In this document: positions 17,333 to 29,900 of the stretch, piece by piece
Layout of the letters: each line of letters opens with the position of its first letter
Position numbering within the stretch: position 1 is the stretch's first letter
Assembly (NCBI GenBank): GCA_020635075.1
Contig: JACKAM010000001.1
Coordinates: 1,984,001-2,048,000 of the forward strand
Origin: Pseudobdellovibrionaceae bacterium
GTDB taxonomy: Bacteria > Bdellovibrionota > Bdellovibrionia > Bdellovibrionales > UBA1609
Length of the DNA: 64,000 nt
Reading direction: 5' to 3'
Made by a program: the position numbers and the translations under genes
Notes under the pieces: generated by a model
Seen by the model: the letters and a program-made list of their open reading frames with translations, nothing else
Database searches by the model: none
Told to the model about the DNA's origin: nothing

Positions 17333-18805
17333 ATGAATTCCTTTAGCGACATGAATCTCCCCGAGGAGCTTGAAAAAGCCCTTGAAAATCTGCAGTTTAT
17401 CACGCCAACCAAGGTGCAAAAGGCAGTCATTCCTGCGGCCCTTAAGGGTCAGGACCTGATTGCCTGTGCAGAAACCGGTTCGGGCAAGACTGCGGCCTAT
17501 GGAATTCCTATTGCAACTCGACTGTCCGAAGACACGACTTCCAGGGCCCTAATTCTTGCCCCGACTCGAGAGCTAGTGACCCAGATTAGTGACTTCCTCC
17601 GCCACCTCACACGCCCCTGCGGATTAACGGTTACAAGTATTGTGGGTGGGATGGACATCCGCAAACAACTCAAGGGTCTCAAGCGAAACCCCAGAGTTGT
17701 AGTCGCCACTCCTGGCCGACTGACAGACCATTTAAAAAGAGGATCACTGGAACTCAATGACCTTAAGTACCTGGTACTCGACGAGGGTGACCGGATGTTG
17801 GATATGGGCTTTGCTCCCCAGCTGGATGTCATCCTTCGTTACCTTCCTGACAAGAGGCAGACGATGCTGTTTTCGGCAACTCTTCCTCCTAAGGTCCGTA
17901 GTCTCGCGAACAAGTATTTGCAGAATCCGATCCAAATCAACGTTGGGCGAGTCTCCCTACCTGTGGCTTCGATCAAACAGAGTGCCGTGAAGGTTGCGGT
18001 TAAGGACAAAGACGACCGGATTTTGGATGAGTTAAACAGTCGCACGGGTTCGGTGATTGTTTTCTTGCGCACCAAGAGACGCACTGACTTCTTGGCCAAA
18101 CACCTTAAGAGTTATGGCCACCAGGTGGACCTGATTCATGGTGGACGTACTCAAGGACAAAGAAACAAGGCCATCCAGAGTTTTCGCGAAGGTCGCAGTC
18201 GGATTCTGTGCGCAACTGATGTGGCAGCCCGAGGCATTGATATTCCCCAGGTTGAGCACGTTATTAATTTTGATTTGCCAATGATGGACGAAGACTATGT
18301 TCATCGCATTGGCCGCACCGCTCGCAATGGAGCCCAGGGTGAGGCGGTCAGCTTTGTCACTCCTGAAGACAACCGCACATGGATTGCCTTAGCCAAGAAA
18401 TACCAAATCCAGGGAGTGAACCTGGCTGAGTTCGAATCTCCCAGAGCTGGCCACAAGAAAAAACCAACTGGAAAACCATCCCTCAAGGGGAAGAAGAAGT
18501 TCTCTGGAAAACCTTCCTTCAAGGCGAAGAAGGAGTCTTCTGAAAAACCTTCCTTCAAAGCGAAGAAGGAGTCTTCTGAAAAACCTTCCTTCAAAGCGAA
18601 GAAGGAGTCTTCTGAAAAACCTTCCTTTAAGGCGAAAGAGGAGTCTTCCGGAAAGCCTTCTTTTAAATCCAAGAAGAAGGCCTCCTTTAAAGCCAAAAAG
18701 AAGACTGGGTTCAAGCCAAAGAAGAAGGCCTCTAGGTCGAATAGACCAGTAAAATCAGACGGATATCGGCCCAAGTCGGGAAATAAAAACCGCGCTAGGG
18801 CATAA
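17333..18805 (+). CDS. DEAD-box RNA helicase (RhlE-like) with DEGD motif and Lys-rich repeat tail
   Basis: 490 residues. The helicase core has the Q motif (ITPTKVQ, Gln29), Walker A AETGSGKT (46-53), PTREL, TPGRL, motif II, SAT and motif VI HRIGRTAR. Motif II reads D150-E-G-D153 instead of DEAD, a conservative but unusual change. The first two acidic residues needed for Mg-ATP are intact. The C-terminal 110 residues are basic and built of near-identical 12-residue units KPSFKAKKESSE (36-bp DNA repeats). Such tails bind RNA non-specifically in RhlE-type helicases. It probably unwinds structured RNA or assists ribosome assembly. Confidence 0.92.
   Translation: MNSFSDMNLPEELEKALENLQFITPTKVQKAVIPAALKGQDLIACAETGSGKTAAYGIPIATRLSEDTTSRALILAPTRELVTQISDFLRHLTRPCGLTVTSIVGGMDIRKQLKGLKRNPRVVVATPGRLTDHLKRGSLELNDLKYLVLDEGDRMLDMGFAPQLDVILRYLPDKRQTMLFSATLPPKVRSLANKYLQNPIQINVGRVSLPVASIKQSAVKVAVKDKDDRILDELNSRTGSVIVFLRTKRRTDFLAKHLKSYGHQVDLIHGGRTQGQRNKAIQSFREGRSRILCATDVAARGIDIPQVEHVINFDLPMMDEDYVHRIGRTARNGAQGEAVSFVTPEDNRTWIALAKKYQIQGVNLAEFESPRAGHKKKPTGKPSLKGKKKFSGKPSFKAKKESSEKPSFKAKKESSEKPSFKAKKESSEKPSFKAKEESSGKPSFKSKKKASFKAKKKTGFKPKKKASRSNRPVKSDGYRPKSGNKNRARA
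18508..18663 (+). repeat. 36-bp tandem repeats in the helicase tail
   Basis: About four consecutive copies of a 36-bp unit encode KPSFKAKKESSE. The middle two are nearly identical in DNA. Copy number is likely to vary between strains. Confidence 0.85.
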
Positions 18806-18888
18806 TTACAATCCAGGGATTTGGTTTTTCATTTCCTCCCAAGTTCCTTATTCTCTGACCCGCGAATTCGAACTTCGGGGGGTAAAAG

Positions 18889-19359
18889 ATGAGTCGAACG
18901 CTTTCTGTCCTATTGGGGGCATTTTCTTTCTTCGTAATCAATCAAGCCATTGCAGAAGCGCCTGCTAGTTGCCTGCAAAGAGCTTCGGACCAACAGCTCT
19001 TGGACGAAGTGGCCTACCGCATGGGAAGTGGTGGTGGCAACACCGGACCTGGAGCCCAAGTGCTGGCGACTTGCGACGGCTCTACCTATTTGCATGTCAC
19101 CGTGACCAACCTGGACACGGGAACTGAAGACAAGAAGTCCTGGCATACAGGATCTTCGAGTCTTTGCGATGCCGCTATTCAATTGGTTCAGCGCAAGACA
19201 GGTGGCACAACGATTTTTCAGAATCTGATGATTGGCTTCTGCGATGGTTCCACCTATTTTCATCGCATCTTGCTCAAAGCCAATGGTGAAATCCAGGACA
19301 TGGGTTCGCAACACATGGGCTCAAGATCCAACTGTGAAGCGGCAATGAACCAGCTTTAA
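18889..19359 (+). CDS. secreted protein with internal duplication
   Basis: 156 residues. A signal peptide (about residues 1-22, ending AIAEA) is followed by a Cys-containing segment. Two homologous modules come next, each with CDGSTY(L/F)H near its start and a Cys-Asp/Glu-Ala-A stretch near its end (SLCDAAIQL; SNCEAAMNQL). The paired cysteines suggest one disulphide per module in the periplasm or outside. It is unrecognised as a family. Its 3' end shares a hairpin with the convergent lipoprotein gene. Confidence 0.65.
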   Translation: MSRTLSVLLGAFSFFVINQAIAEAPASCLQRASDQQLLDEVAYRMGSGGGNTGPGAQVLATCDGSTYLHVTVTNLDTGTEDKKSWHTGSSSLCDAAIQLVQRKTGGTTIFQNLMIGFCDGSTYFHRILLKANGEIQDMGSQHMGSRSNCEAAMNQL

Positions 19360-19382
19360 TTCGATTATTCTGCCATTTGTGA

Positions 19383-19415
19383 AAGGCTCTCACCACTCAA
19401 AGTGGTGGGAGCTTT
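19383..19415. terminator. bidirectional terminator hairpin
   Basis: A 15-bp stem (AAGGCTCTCACCACT with AGTGGTGGGAGCTTT, two G-T pairs) with loop CAA lies between two convergent genes. The T-tails are short on both strands. Confidence 0.65.
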
Positions 19416-20585
19416 CTATTGGCAGTTGGGGTCATCCAGAAGAGCTTCAATTTCCGCCAACTGAAGAGTGTAGGTCTTGCCGTCATCCTGCCCGAGTTCC
19501 AAAGGCTTAATACGAAGACCATAGTGGTTAGTTTCGCCCGTGTATCTGAGCGTGACTGGTGTGTCTAAATCAGGCGGTTGATAAGTGTAAATGCCAAGAG
19601 TTCGCCAATTGATCCGCTGAGAGTCAATCGCTGCCAATACCTCATACCTTTTGGGAAATCCCCAAAATTTGTTGTTTAGATGGCGACCGTAAATCTTCAC
19701 AGTTCTCAAGGGTCGCCCAGTGGACCATCCTAACTCAGCTGCAATTCCAGTGGTGTTGTTTTGATCTCCGGCGATACTGCTATAGAAGGTTTCGTAGATT
19801 CCATCCGCCAACAGACGCTTCGGCGCACCCACCATGGATTGAGAGGCGACAATCGAGGGATTGACCACCACTCTCCCTTCAGGCCGACAGGCCGGAACGG
19901 CCACGGTGGCCTCGCGACTCCAAACCCCACCGACTGAATTATTAACCGCGACCTTGTATTTGCCGGCAGTTGCAAACTCCATTTGAATATTTAGCCGTGT
20001 TCCTGTGGCTCCCGGTATCTCACTATTATTGAAGTACCATTGATAGGTAGGAGCGGGGTCACCAGTTGCCGTCACTGCAATACTCCCACTTCTCCCCACG
20101 TCGATGTCGATGTCAGCAGGCTGTTGGGTAATGATCGGCGCAAAGAAGTTTGTTTTCGGAACAACTGTGACGTTAAATGCATTGGTGAGCTTATTCGTTC
20201 CATACCCGTCGGTGATTCGTACTTGATAGGAGCCGGCGTCTCCATCCACCGAGGCATTAATTGCAAAGGTTGGCTCCGTGGAGCCACTAACCTCTTCGAA
20301 GTTTTTAAACCATTGATATGTGAGTTGATGACCTTGAGCCACCACATTGATTTGAAAGGGATTGCCCTTTACGACTTGAATACTGCTCGGGCTCTCGGAA
20401 ACGATAATGATTTCTTTTGGACAACCGGACTTGTCCGTCTCATTACATTGAGATCCTTGGTCTTTCTTGCCCTCGATTTCAGACCAATCCAAGGGCTCAG
20501 CACAGCCAAATACAAAAAGACCCGGCAATAGTGCGAGCCGAAGAACTAACCAGTAATTCTGTGTGAAAAAGCGCGACAAACTCAT
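19416..20585 (-). CDS. Ig-like lipoprotein with discoidin-like C-terminal domain
   Basis: 389 residues from the ATG at 20585. The ORF runs to 20720, but that extension has no ribosome site and would bury the signal peptide. A lipoprotein signal ends LFVFGC. Two Ig-like domains follow, each with the pattern P-x-x-x-x-V-x-x-G ... YQW(F/Y) ... G-x-Y-x-V (TYQWFKNFEE; TYQWYFNNSE). The C-terminal 150 residues resemble a galactose-binding/F5-8-type C sandwich (VKIYGRHLNNKFWGFP; NHYGLRIKPL). It is probably an outer-membrane adhesin or carbohydrate-binding lipoprotein. It is divergent from the giant repeat lipoprotein, which suggests joint regulation. Confidence 0.7.
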   Translation of the reverse strand: MSLSRFFTQNYWLVLRLALLPGLFVFGCAEPLDWSEIEGKKDQGSQCNETDKSGCPKEIIIVSESPSSIQVVKGNPFQINVVAQGHQLTYQWFKNFEEVSGSTEPTFAINASVDGDAGSYQVRITDGYGTNKLTNAFNVTVVPKTNFFAPIITQQPADIDIDVGRSGSIAVTATGDPAPTYQWYFNNSEIPGATGTRLNIQMEFATAGKYKVAVNNSVGGVWSREATVAVPACRPEGRVVVNPSIVASQSMVGAPKRLLADGIYETFYSSIAGDQNNTTGIAAELGWSTGRPLRTVKIYGRHLNNKFWGFPKRYEVLAAIDSQRINWRTLGIYTYQPPDLDTPVTLRYTGETNHYGLRIKPLELGQDDGKTYTLQLAEIEALLDDPNCQ

Positions 20586-20992
20586 ACTTCCCAGCTTCGA
20601 CCACCGAAGCTCCACCCTTATAACTACTAAAGCAAAGCCCGGTCCAAGGCCTAGTGCACCTAAGCCTCTGAAATCACAGACGTAAAGAGTAAGTACTTGG
20701 TAAGATTGGCGTTTAGACATTAGTGAGTTGTCTAATCATTTGAAAATGAGAAAAACCGGCATGCGCGAGCGGAAAACCATCTGTCTCAGTCTGAGAACGA
20801 GACGTCTCAAAGTTAAATAATTCCTGCCTCAAAGATCGACAACTTCATGGAGTTTTATTCAAAAACCCAGATATATCAGCTCCTTATTTAAGCCTTAAGG
20901 CGCTCTTAACCGATAAGAAGGTAATATATAGATGTGCGTTTTGTATGTCAGATCTTGGTGTTGAATTAACCAAGTTTTAGTGCAGGGAAAAA
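20586..20992. promoter_or_regulatory. divergent intergenic region with palindromes
   Basis: This 407-bp region separates two divergent lipoprotein genes. It contains CTCAG-T-CTGAG followed closely by the perfect palindrome GAGACGTCTC (20799-20808), which could be an operator. An AT-rich TAATATATAG stretch about 65 bp before the giant gene could be a -10 region. No gene is seen. Confidence 0.35.
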
Positions 20993-23900
20993 ATGGGACG
21001 TTTGATTAGCCCTTCACAAAACTTAAGCTCTCGAAAGTTCGCTAGCTTTTGGCGAGGCCTAGCTCTGTTCTCTCTTGTCGCCACACTGTTCGGCTGTGGC
21101 GTTCGCGGATCAGAAAAAAATCCTGACGGAACTCCCAAAGGCCTTGGCGTCAATTTGGTTCTGATTTCAGGAAACAATCAAGTCACGAAAAAGAACAAGG
21201 CATTTGCCCTTCCTCTTATCGTGCAGGTTCTGTCTCCCGCAGGGACTCCAGTTCCGGAAATGGACGTTGACTTCAGGCAGGTCACCAGCACGGACGCCCA
21301 GTTTGCTGTCAAAAGCATGGAGACACCCAAAAGTGGAATGGCTTCGACCACGGTGATTGGTCCCAGTGCCTATGACGAAGAAGTGCAAATCGAAGCGCGC
21401 ATCCGCAACACCGATGAGGTGGTGATCTTTACTTTGACCACCACGATCGACGTGAAAAACGTGGAGTGGGTTCCCAGCAATGAACCACCTGCCAACCACA
21501 CCGCCCACCACCTCAATCCCCTGGCCGCCTACCAAGTGCGCATGCGGGACTCGGATGACGAAATCATCGAGGTGAACAACAAAAAGAACTGGATCACCAT
21601 GAGCATTGTCGAAGGAGGTCAGCCGACTCTCTTGGGCGATGTGGAAGAATACTTCACCGACGGTATCGCCACCTTCTCGGACTCCCGATACATCAAGGCT
21701 GGCTCATACACTCTTAGGGCCACTCACAACAAATCTGGCAAGTACATTGAACAGGCGATCACCATTGACCCTGGGGTGGCCACTCAGTCTATTGCCATAC
21801 TTCCAGGGCAGACTCACAACACTGGCGTCATGACCCTCGCTGAGGCCGTCACGGGCACGGTCTCCTCTCTCAACGTCGACAACGACTTTAACGTCACTCT
21901 GCGGGCGGTGGATGACTACTTCAACCTGGACCCAACCAATGGTGCCGCGGTTTCTGTGCAAACACCCAATGATCCAACCGACACCGAACCTGGGGCCAGC
22001 ACCTTTGCCAGCGGTGAAAGAAGCTTCACCGTTTCACCGGTGACTGCTACCAACTACCTGGTACGACCCGTTACCGCCTTGACTAACAATGACTCGACCA
22101 CATTTGCCATGAATCCTGGAACTCCCACTGATGTTATGGTCGTGCTCCCCGGACAGACCTTTAATCCCGGACAGACCAGCTTTGCTCCGGTGATCACGGG
22201 AAGCCCCACTCAACAGATGGCTGGAGTGACCTTTACCGCTCAGGTGATCGCCACGGATGCAGAATTCAACCAATCGACTTCGACAGCTGTTGCTAGCGTG
22301 GTGACATCCGATCCTAGTGATGTCCATCCGAGTTCGCAAAACCTGGTCAACGGAGCCTACGGGTTCTCGGTGACTAATGTAACGGCCAGCTCACCGCAAA
22401 CGGTCACGCCTTCAAGTGGCGGATTAAATGTGCGGGTTTCCGACAACTATGCCGTCACCCACAATGCGGCCTCACAATTGGTCTACACGACTCAGCCTGC
22501 CAACCCCACAGTGGCCGGTGTGGAACTGGCACCCGTTATTGAGATTCGCGATGCCTGGGGCAACTTGATCACCACAGGGCCTGACGCCACAACCAACGTG
22601 ACTCTCACTCTCCAATCAGGATCGGGAACCCTGGGCGGCACCCTCACAAAAGCCGCCGTCGGTGGTGTGGCCGATTTCACAGGCCTGAGTGTTAATATTG
22701 ATTTGATTGGCGCCAAAATTCTCCGCGCCACCAAGGCCGACACCACTGGCAGCGGTGGAACGGTGGCCATTACCCAGGATTCCAGCACGTTTACAATTAT
22801 CCATGCACCAGCATCTCAAATTATCTACACCACTCAACCTGCGGACCCTACAGGAGCTGGAGTGGAACTCGCTCCAGTAGTTGAAGTGCGCGACACATTT
22901 GGCAACCTGGTCTCCACCAGTGCCGATGCAACGGCCACCATCACCTTATCCATTCAATCAGGAACAGGTCCTCTATTAGGCGGAAGCAGTATGGCGGCCG
23001 TCGGCGGCGTGGCCAACTTTACAGGCCGCAATGTGCGCATTGAAGTCACAGGAACCAAAGTCTTACGTGCCACCAAGGCTGACACCACCGGTGGTGGTGG
23101 AACAGTAAGTATGATCAGGGACAGCAATTCCTTGGATATCATTCATGGTCCTGCTGATCATTTGACCATTACCACTCAACCAACGGACCCCACAGTTGCC
23201 GGCAGTGAGATTGCTCCAGTTGTGGAAGTGCGTGACCAGTTTAACAATGTGGTCACAACGGGTCCCGACAGTACGGCCAATGTGACTTTGAATCTACAAA
23301 CCGGAACGGGCACTCTAGGCGGCACTCTCACTAAAGCTGCGGTTGCTGGAGTGGCCGACTTTACGGGTCTTGGGGCAAACATTGACCTTGTTGGAAGTAA
23401 AGTGATTCGCCTCACCAAAGTGGACACCACCGGCAGTGGAGGAACCACGGCTAAGCTTGTTGACACCAATGCCTTTAATATTGTTCCCGCACCAGCGTCT
23501 CAATTAGTCTTCACCACTCAACCCGCTGACCCAACCGTCGCCGGTGTTGACCTCCTACCCGTGATTGAAATCCGCGACGTTCACGGCAACTTGGTGACAG
23601 CCGGTGCCGATGCCACGGCCAATGTGACCTTGAGCCTGCAGACAGGTACAGGTTCCTTAGGTGGCACGTTAACCAAAGCCGCTTCAGGTGGTATCGCCAC
23701 GTTTACTGCTACTGAAGCCGTCGACATTGATCTGGTGGGCACTAAGGTCCTTCGTGCCACCAAGGCGGACACCACCGGTGGTGGCGGTACCGGAGTGCTG
23801 ACTCAAGATTCCGCCAGCTTTGACATCATCCATGCGCCTGCAAGCGTATTGGTCTACACCACTCAACCTGCTGATCCTACTATTGCTGGTGTTAACCTTC

Positions 23901-26900
23901 TTCCAGTTATTGAGATCCGCGACGCCTTCACCAATGTCATCACTAGCGGTGCCGACTCTACTGTTTCTCTAGCCATGACTTTGCAGACCGGCACCGGCGC
24001 TCTATTGGGTACAACCTCTAAAGCAGCCGTAGCTGGAGTGGTCACTTTCACGGCGACTGAAGCCATGAACATCCAAGTGGTAGGAACCAAGACCTTGCGC
24101 GCCACCAAACCCGACACGACTGGCAGTGGGGGCACCGGAGTCATCACTCAAGATTCGGCCAGCTTTGATATTAATCATGCACCAGCCAACAAGATGGTCT
24201 ACACCACTCAACCGGCCGACCCCACCATTGCTGGAAACAATCTGCTCCCGGTTATTGAGATCCGTGACGTCTACGACAACGTCATCACCACTGGTGCTGA
24301 TTCCAATGTGTCTGTGACCATGAGCCTGCAGTCGGGAACGGGCTCACTTCTGGGAACAGTATCAAAAGCAGCTTCGGCCGGTGTTGTGACCTTCACTGCT
24401 GGCGAGGCTATGAACATTCAGGTGGTCGGCACTAAAACCTTGCGCGCCACAAAACCTGACACCACAGGCAGTGGCGGTACCGGAGTGATCACTCAGGACT
24501 CAGCCAGTTTTGATATCAACCACGCACCGGCCAACAAGATGGTTTATACCACTCAGCCTGCAGATCCCACCGTCGCCGGTAACAACCTGCTCCCAGTCAT
24601 TGAGATTCGCGATATCCACGACAACGTGATCACCACTGGTGCTGATTCCACAGTTTCCGTGACCATGAGTCTGCAGTCCGGATCAGGCGCCCTTCTGGGA
24701 ACAGTTTCAAAAGCAGCCTCGGCCGGTGTTGTGACCTTTACCGCTACCGAGGCCATGAAGATCCAAGTGGCCGGAACAAAGACCCTAAGGGCGACAAAAC
24801 CTGATACCACCGGAGGTGGTGGAACCGGAGTCATCACTCAGGACTCCGCCAGCTTTGACATTGTTCATGCCCCGGCCAATAAAATGGTTTATACAACTCA
24901 GCCGGCCGACCCCACTGTGGCTGGAAGCAATCTCCTCCCAGTGATTGAAATCCGTGACGTCTACGACAACGTTGTTCTGTCAGGCGCCGATTCCACCGTT
25001 TCTGTGACCATGACTCTGCAAACTGGAACAGGTTCACTTCTTGGAACTGTCAGCAAGGCAGCGGTGAGTGGTGTGGTCACCTTTACTGCCGGCGAAGCCA
25101 TGAACATTCAAGTGGTGGGCACAAAGACCTTACGCGCCACCAAACCCGACGCGACTGGCAGCGGTGGCACCGGAGTCATCACCCAAGATTCGGCCAGCTT
25201 CGATATTGACCATGCACCGGCCTCACAACTGGTGTACACCACGCAGCCCGCCGATCCTACGGTGGCAGGTGTGGACCTACTTCCTGTTATTGAGATTCGC
25301 GACACCTACAACAACTTGATTACAACCGGAGCCGATGCCACAGCCAACATGACCCTCAGTCTCCAGTCTGGTACCGGTACCATGAACGGAACGCTGACCA
25401 AAGCGGCATCAGGCGGTGTGGTCACATTCACTGCCGGAGAATCCGTTGATGTGGATTTGGTTGGCACCAAAGTCATGCGCGCCAGTAAGGCCGATACCAC
25501 AGGTGGTGGGGGAACAGGCATCATTACTCAAGGTTCCAGCAATTTCGACATTGTTCACGCTCCCGCCAGTGTCTTGGTCTACACCACTCAGCCCGCCGAT
25601 CCCACCATTGCTGGTAATAATTTGCTCCCGGTCATTGAGATTCGCGATGCGTTCACTAATGTCATCACCAGCGGTGCCGACTCCACTGTTTCTGTGACCA
25701 TGACCCTGCAAACTGGAACTGGCTCTCTGTTAGGAACCACATCTAAGGCGGCAGTTAGTGGTGTAGTCACTTTTACCGCAACTGAAGCCATGAACATTCA
25801 AGTGGTCGGCACCAAGACTTTGCGAGCCACAAAGCCTGACACCACAGGAAGTGGCGGCACCGGAGTCATCACCCAAGACTCCGCCAGCTTTGATATTGAC
25901 CATGCTCCTGCAAATAAAATGGTCTTTACCACCCAGCCTGCTGATCCCACGGTTGCAGGTAATAACCTCCTGCCAGTCATTGAGATCCGCGACGTTCACG
26001 ACAATGTGATCACCACGGGAGCGGATTCAAATGTGTCCGTGACCATGAGTCTGCAGTCGGGAACGGGCTCACTTCTGGGAACAGTATCAAAAGCAGCTTC
26101 GGCCGGTATTGTGACTTTTACTGCTGGCGAGGCCATGAACATCCAGGTCGTTGGTACTAAAACACTGCGCGCCACAAAGCCCGACACCACTGGCAGCGGT
26201 GGCACCGGAGTCATCACTCAAGATTCAACGAATGTGAATATCATCCATGCTCCGGCCTCTCAGCTGGTTTACACCACTCAGCCGCTAAATCCTTCAGTGG
26301 CTGGATTTGAAATTGCCCCTGTGGTGGAAATCCAAGACACCTATGGCAATCGAGTGATTAGTGGGGCCGATGCCATCACAACTCTGACGTTTACGAAACA
26401 GTCAGGCCCTGGAACTCTGACCGGCACGACCAACAAAGTTGCCGCGGGCGGAGTCGTTGATATGGCCGGCTTGGGGATGAAGTTTGACCTGGTCGGAAGT
26501 TACACCTTCCGCGTGACTAAGCCTGATACCACAGGCAGTGGTGGGACTGTTAGTGTGTTCCAAGACAGCTTACCCTTTAATGTTATCTCAGGTATCGCCG
26601 ACCGCATTGTCTACACCACGCCCCCAAGTGATCCAACCACCTCTGCTGTTGAAATGCCGGTTGTATTGGAAATCCAAGACACCTTAGGAAATCGCATTAC
26701 TGCCGGTGTGGACAGCACGGCATTGGTGACTTTGAGTTTGCAGAGCGGCACAGGAACTCTCGGCGGAACAGTTTCAATGAATGCCGTCGCCGGTATCGCT
26801 GACTTTACCGGTCAAGGCGTCAATATCAACCTCGTCGGAAGCAAGACTCTTAGGGGAACCAAGGCCGATACTTCTGGTAGTGGAGGCACTGCAGCCAAAG

Positions 26901-29900
26901 TCGTCGATAGTTCAGCATTTAATGTTGTTCATGCACCAGCCTCTCAAATGGTCTTCACCACTCAGCCGGCTGACCCTACAATTGCCGGTGCGAACCTATT
27001 GCCTGTGATTGAAATTCGCGATGCCCAAGGCAACCTTGTTACCACCGGTGCAGACGCCACGGCCAATGTGACCTTGAGCCTACAAAGTGGAACCGGCGCC
27101 CTGAGCGGAACTCTGACCAAAGCCGCCTCTGGCGGAATCGTCACCTTTACCGCGACCGAGGGAGTCTACATCAATCTGGTGGGCTCAAAGACCCTGCGAG
27201 CTTCCAAGGCGGATACGACTGGTTCTGGCGGAACAGGAGTCATTACTAAGGACTCAGATCCTTTTAACATTAACCATGCGGCGGCCAATTCACTTGCTTG
27301 GACGACTCAACCCATAGACCCCACTGTGGCTGGAACCGACATTAATGTGGCGATTGAACTTAGAGATACTTTCGGTAACGTGGTCTCAACTGGTGTTGAT
27401 TCAACAGCCAACATCACCCTCACCAAATCCGCCGGAACGGGAACTCTGGGGGGAACACTGGTCAAAGCGCTCTCTGGTGGTACGGTCTCTTTTGGTGCTG
27501 GTGAGTCAGTTGATATTGACCTCATTGGATCAAAAACTCTTAATGCTTCTGATGGCACTCGCAATACCGACTCCAATGCCTTTACTATCACTCATGCTCC
27601 GGCGGCATCACTCGCCTGGACGACTCAGCCCACCGACCCCACTGTGGCCGGTACCGACATCAATGTGGCCATCGAGCTTAGAGATGCCTTCGGCAATTTG
27701 GTTTCGACTGGTGCCGCATCTTCAGCGAATGTGACTCTCACTAAATCCGCTGGATCAGGAACTCTCGGTGGCACTCTGGTCAAAGCCCTCTCCGGTGGTA
27801 CGGTCTCATTTGGCGCTGGAGAGTCCGTTGATATTGACCTGATCGGTTCCAAAACACTGAACGCTTCTGACGGCACTCGCAACGCTGACTCCAATGCCTT
27901 TACTATTACTCATGCGCCGGCAGCCTCCCTGGCCTGGACCACTCAGCCCACTGATCCTACTGTGGCCGGTACCGACATCAATGTGGCCATCGAGCTACGT
28001 GATGCTTTTGGCAACCTGGTTTCAACCGGTGTAGATGCCTCTGCCAATGTGACTCTCACTAAATCCGCTGGATCAGGAACTCTCGGCGGCACACTGGTGA
28101 AGGCTCTCTCAGCAGGTACGGTCTCCTTTGGTGCTGGTGAGTCTGTTGATATTGACCTCATTGGGTCGAAGACTCTCAATGCTTCAGATGGCACTCGCAA
28201 CGCCGACTCCAATGCTTTCACTATCACTCACGCTCCGGCTGCTTCACTGGCCTGGACCACTCAGCCCACTGATCCTACTGTGGCCGGTACCGACATCAAT
28301 GTGGCCATCGAGCTTAGAGACACCTTTGGCAATCTGGTCTCCACTGGTGTGGATGCTTCTGCCAATGTGACTCTCACTAAATCGGCTGGATCAGGAACTC
28401 TCGGCGGCACACTCACCAAAGCCCTTTCTGGAGGCACGGTCTCCTTTGGCGCTGGTGAATCTGTTGATATTGATATTATTGGTTCAAAAACTCTTAATGC
28501 TTCGGACGGCACAAGGAATGCTGATTCTAACGCCTTTACGATCACCCATGCTCCAGCGGCATCACTGGCTTGGACCACACAACCGACTGACCCAACCGTG
28601 GCCGGCAACGACATCAATGTGGCCATTGAGCTTCGTGATGCCTTCGGCAACCTGGTTTCCACTGGTGTGGATGCTTCTGCCAATGTGACTCTCACTAAAT
28701 CCGCTGGATCAGGAACTCTCGGTGGCACTCTTACGAAAGCCCTCTCTGGTGGTACGGTCTCTTTTGGCGCTGGTGAATCTGTTGATATTGATATTATTGG
28801 TTCAAAAACTTTGAATGCTTCTGACGGCACTCGCAATGCTGACTCCAATGCCTTTACGATCACCCATGCTCCGGCGGCATCACTGGCTTGGACGACTCAG
28901 CCCACCGACCCAACTGTAGCCGGTACTGACATCAATGTGGCTATTGAACTTCGCGATGCCTTCGGCAACCTGGTTTCGACTGGTGCCGCTGCCTCCGCCA
29001 ATGTGACTCTCAGTAAGTCAGCTGGAACTGGAACTCTCGGTGGAACTCTGGTCAAAGCCCTCTCTGGTGGTACGGTCTCCTTCGGTGCTGGTGAGTCTGT
29101 CGATATTGACATCATTGGATCGAAGACTCTGAATGCTTCTGACGGAACCAGAAACGCCGACTCCAATGCCTTTACCATCACTCACGCTCCTGCAGCATCA
29201 CTCGCCTGGACGACCCAGCCCACGGATCCCACTGTGGCAGGTACTGACATCAACGTGGTCATCGAGCTTAGAGATACTTTCGGAAACCTGGTTTCAACTG
29301 GTGCCGCTTCCTCCGCCAATGTGACTCTCACTAAATCCGCTGGGTCGGGAACCCTCGGAGGAACTCTGGTGAAAGCTCTCTCGGGCGGCACCGTCGCCTT
29401 CGGTGCTGGTGAGTCTGTTGATATTGACATCATTGGATCGAAGACTCTGAATGCTTCTGACGGCACCCGCAACGCTGACTCCAATGCCTTTACCATCACC
29501 CATGCTCCGGCAGCTTCGCTGGCTTGGACCACACAGCCGACTGACCCAACTGTAGCCGGCACGGACATCAACGTCGCTATTGAACTCAGAGATGCCTTTG
29601 GCAACCTGGTTTCAACCGGCGTTGATGCATCTGCCAATATCACCCTCACTAAATCGGCGGGATCAGGAACTCTTGGTGGCACTCTCACTAAAGCTCTCTC
29701 CGGCGGAACCGTCTCATTTGGTGCTGGTGAGTCTGTTGATATTGACATTATTGGATCCAAGACTCTGAATGCTTCAGATGGTACTAGAAACGCAGATTCA
29801 AACGCCTTTACCATCACTCACGCGCCGGCGGCCTCACTGGCCTGGACCACTCAGCCCACCGACCCGACCGTGGCCGGCACAGACATCAACGTCGCTATTG

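Noticed and set aside
18301..18774. Minus-strand frame with Phe/Glu repeats
   Set aside because: Antisense shadow of the helicase tail repeats.
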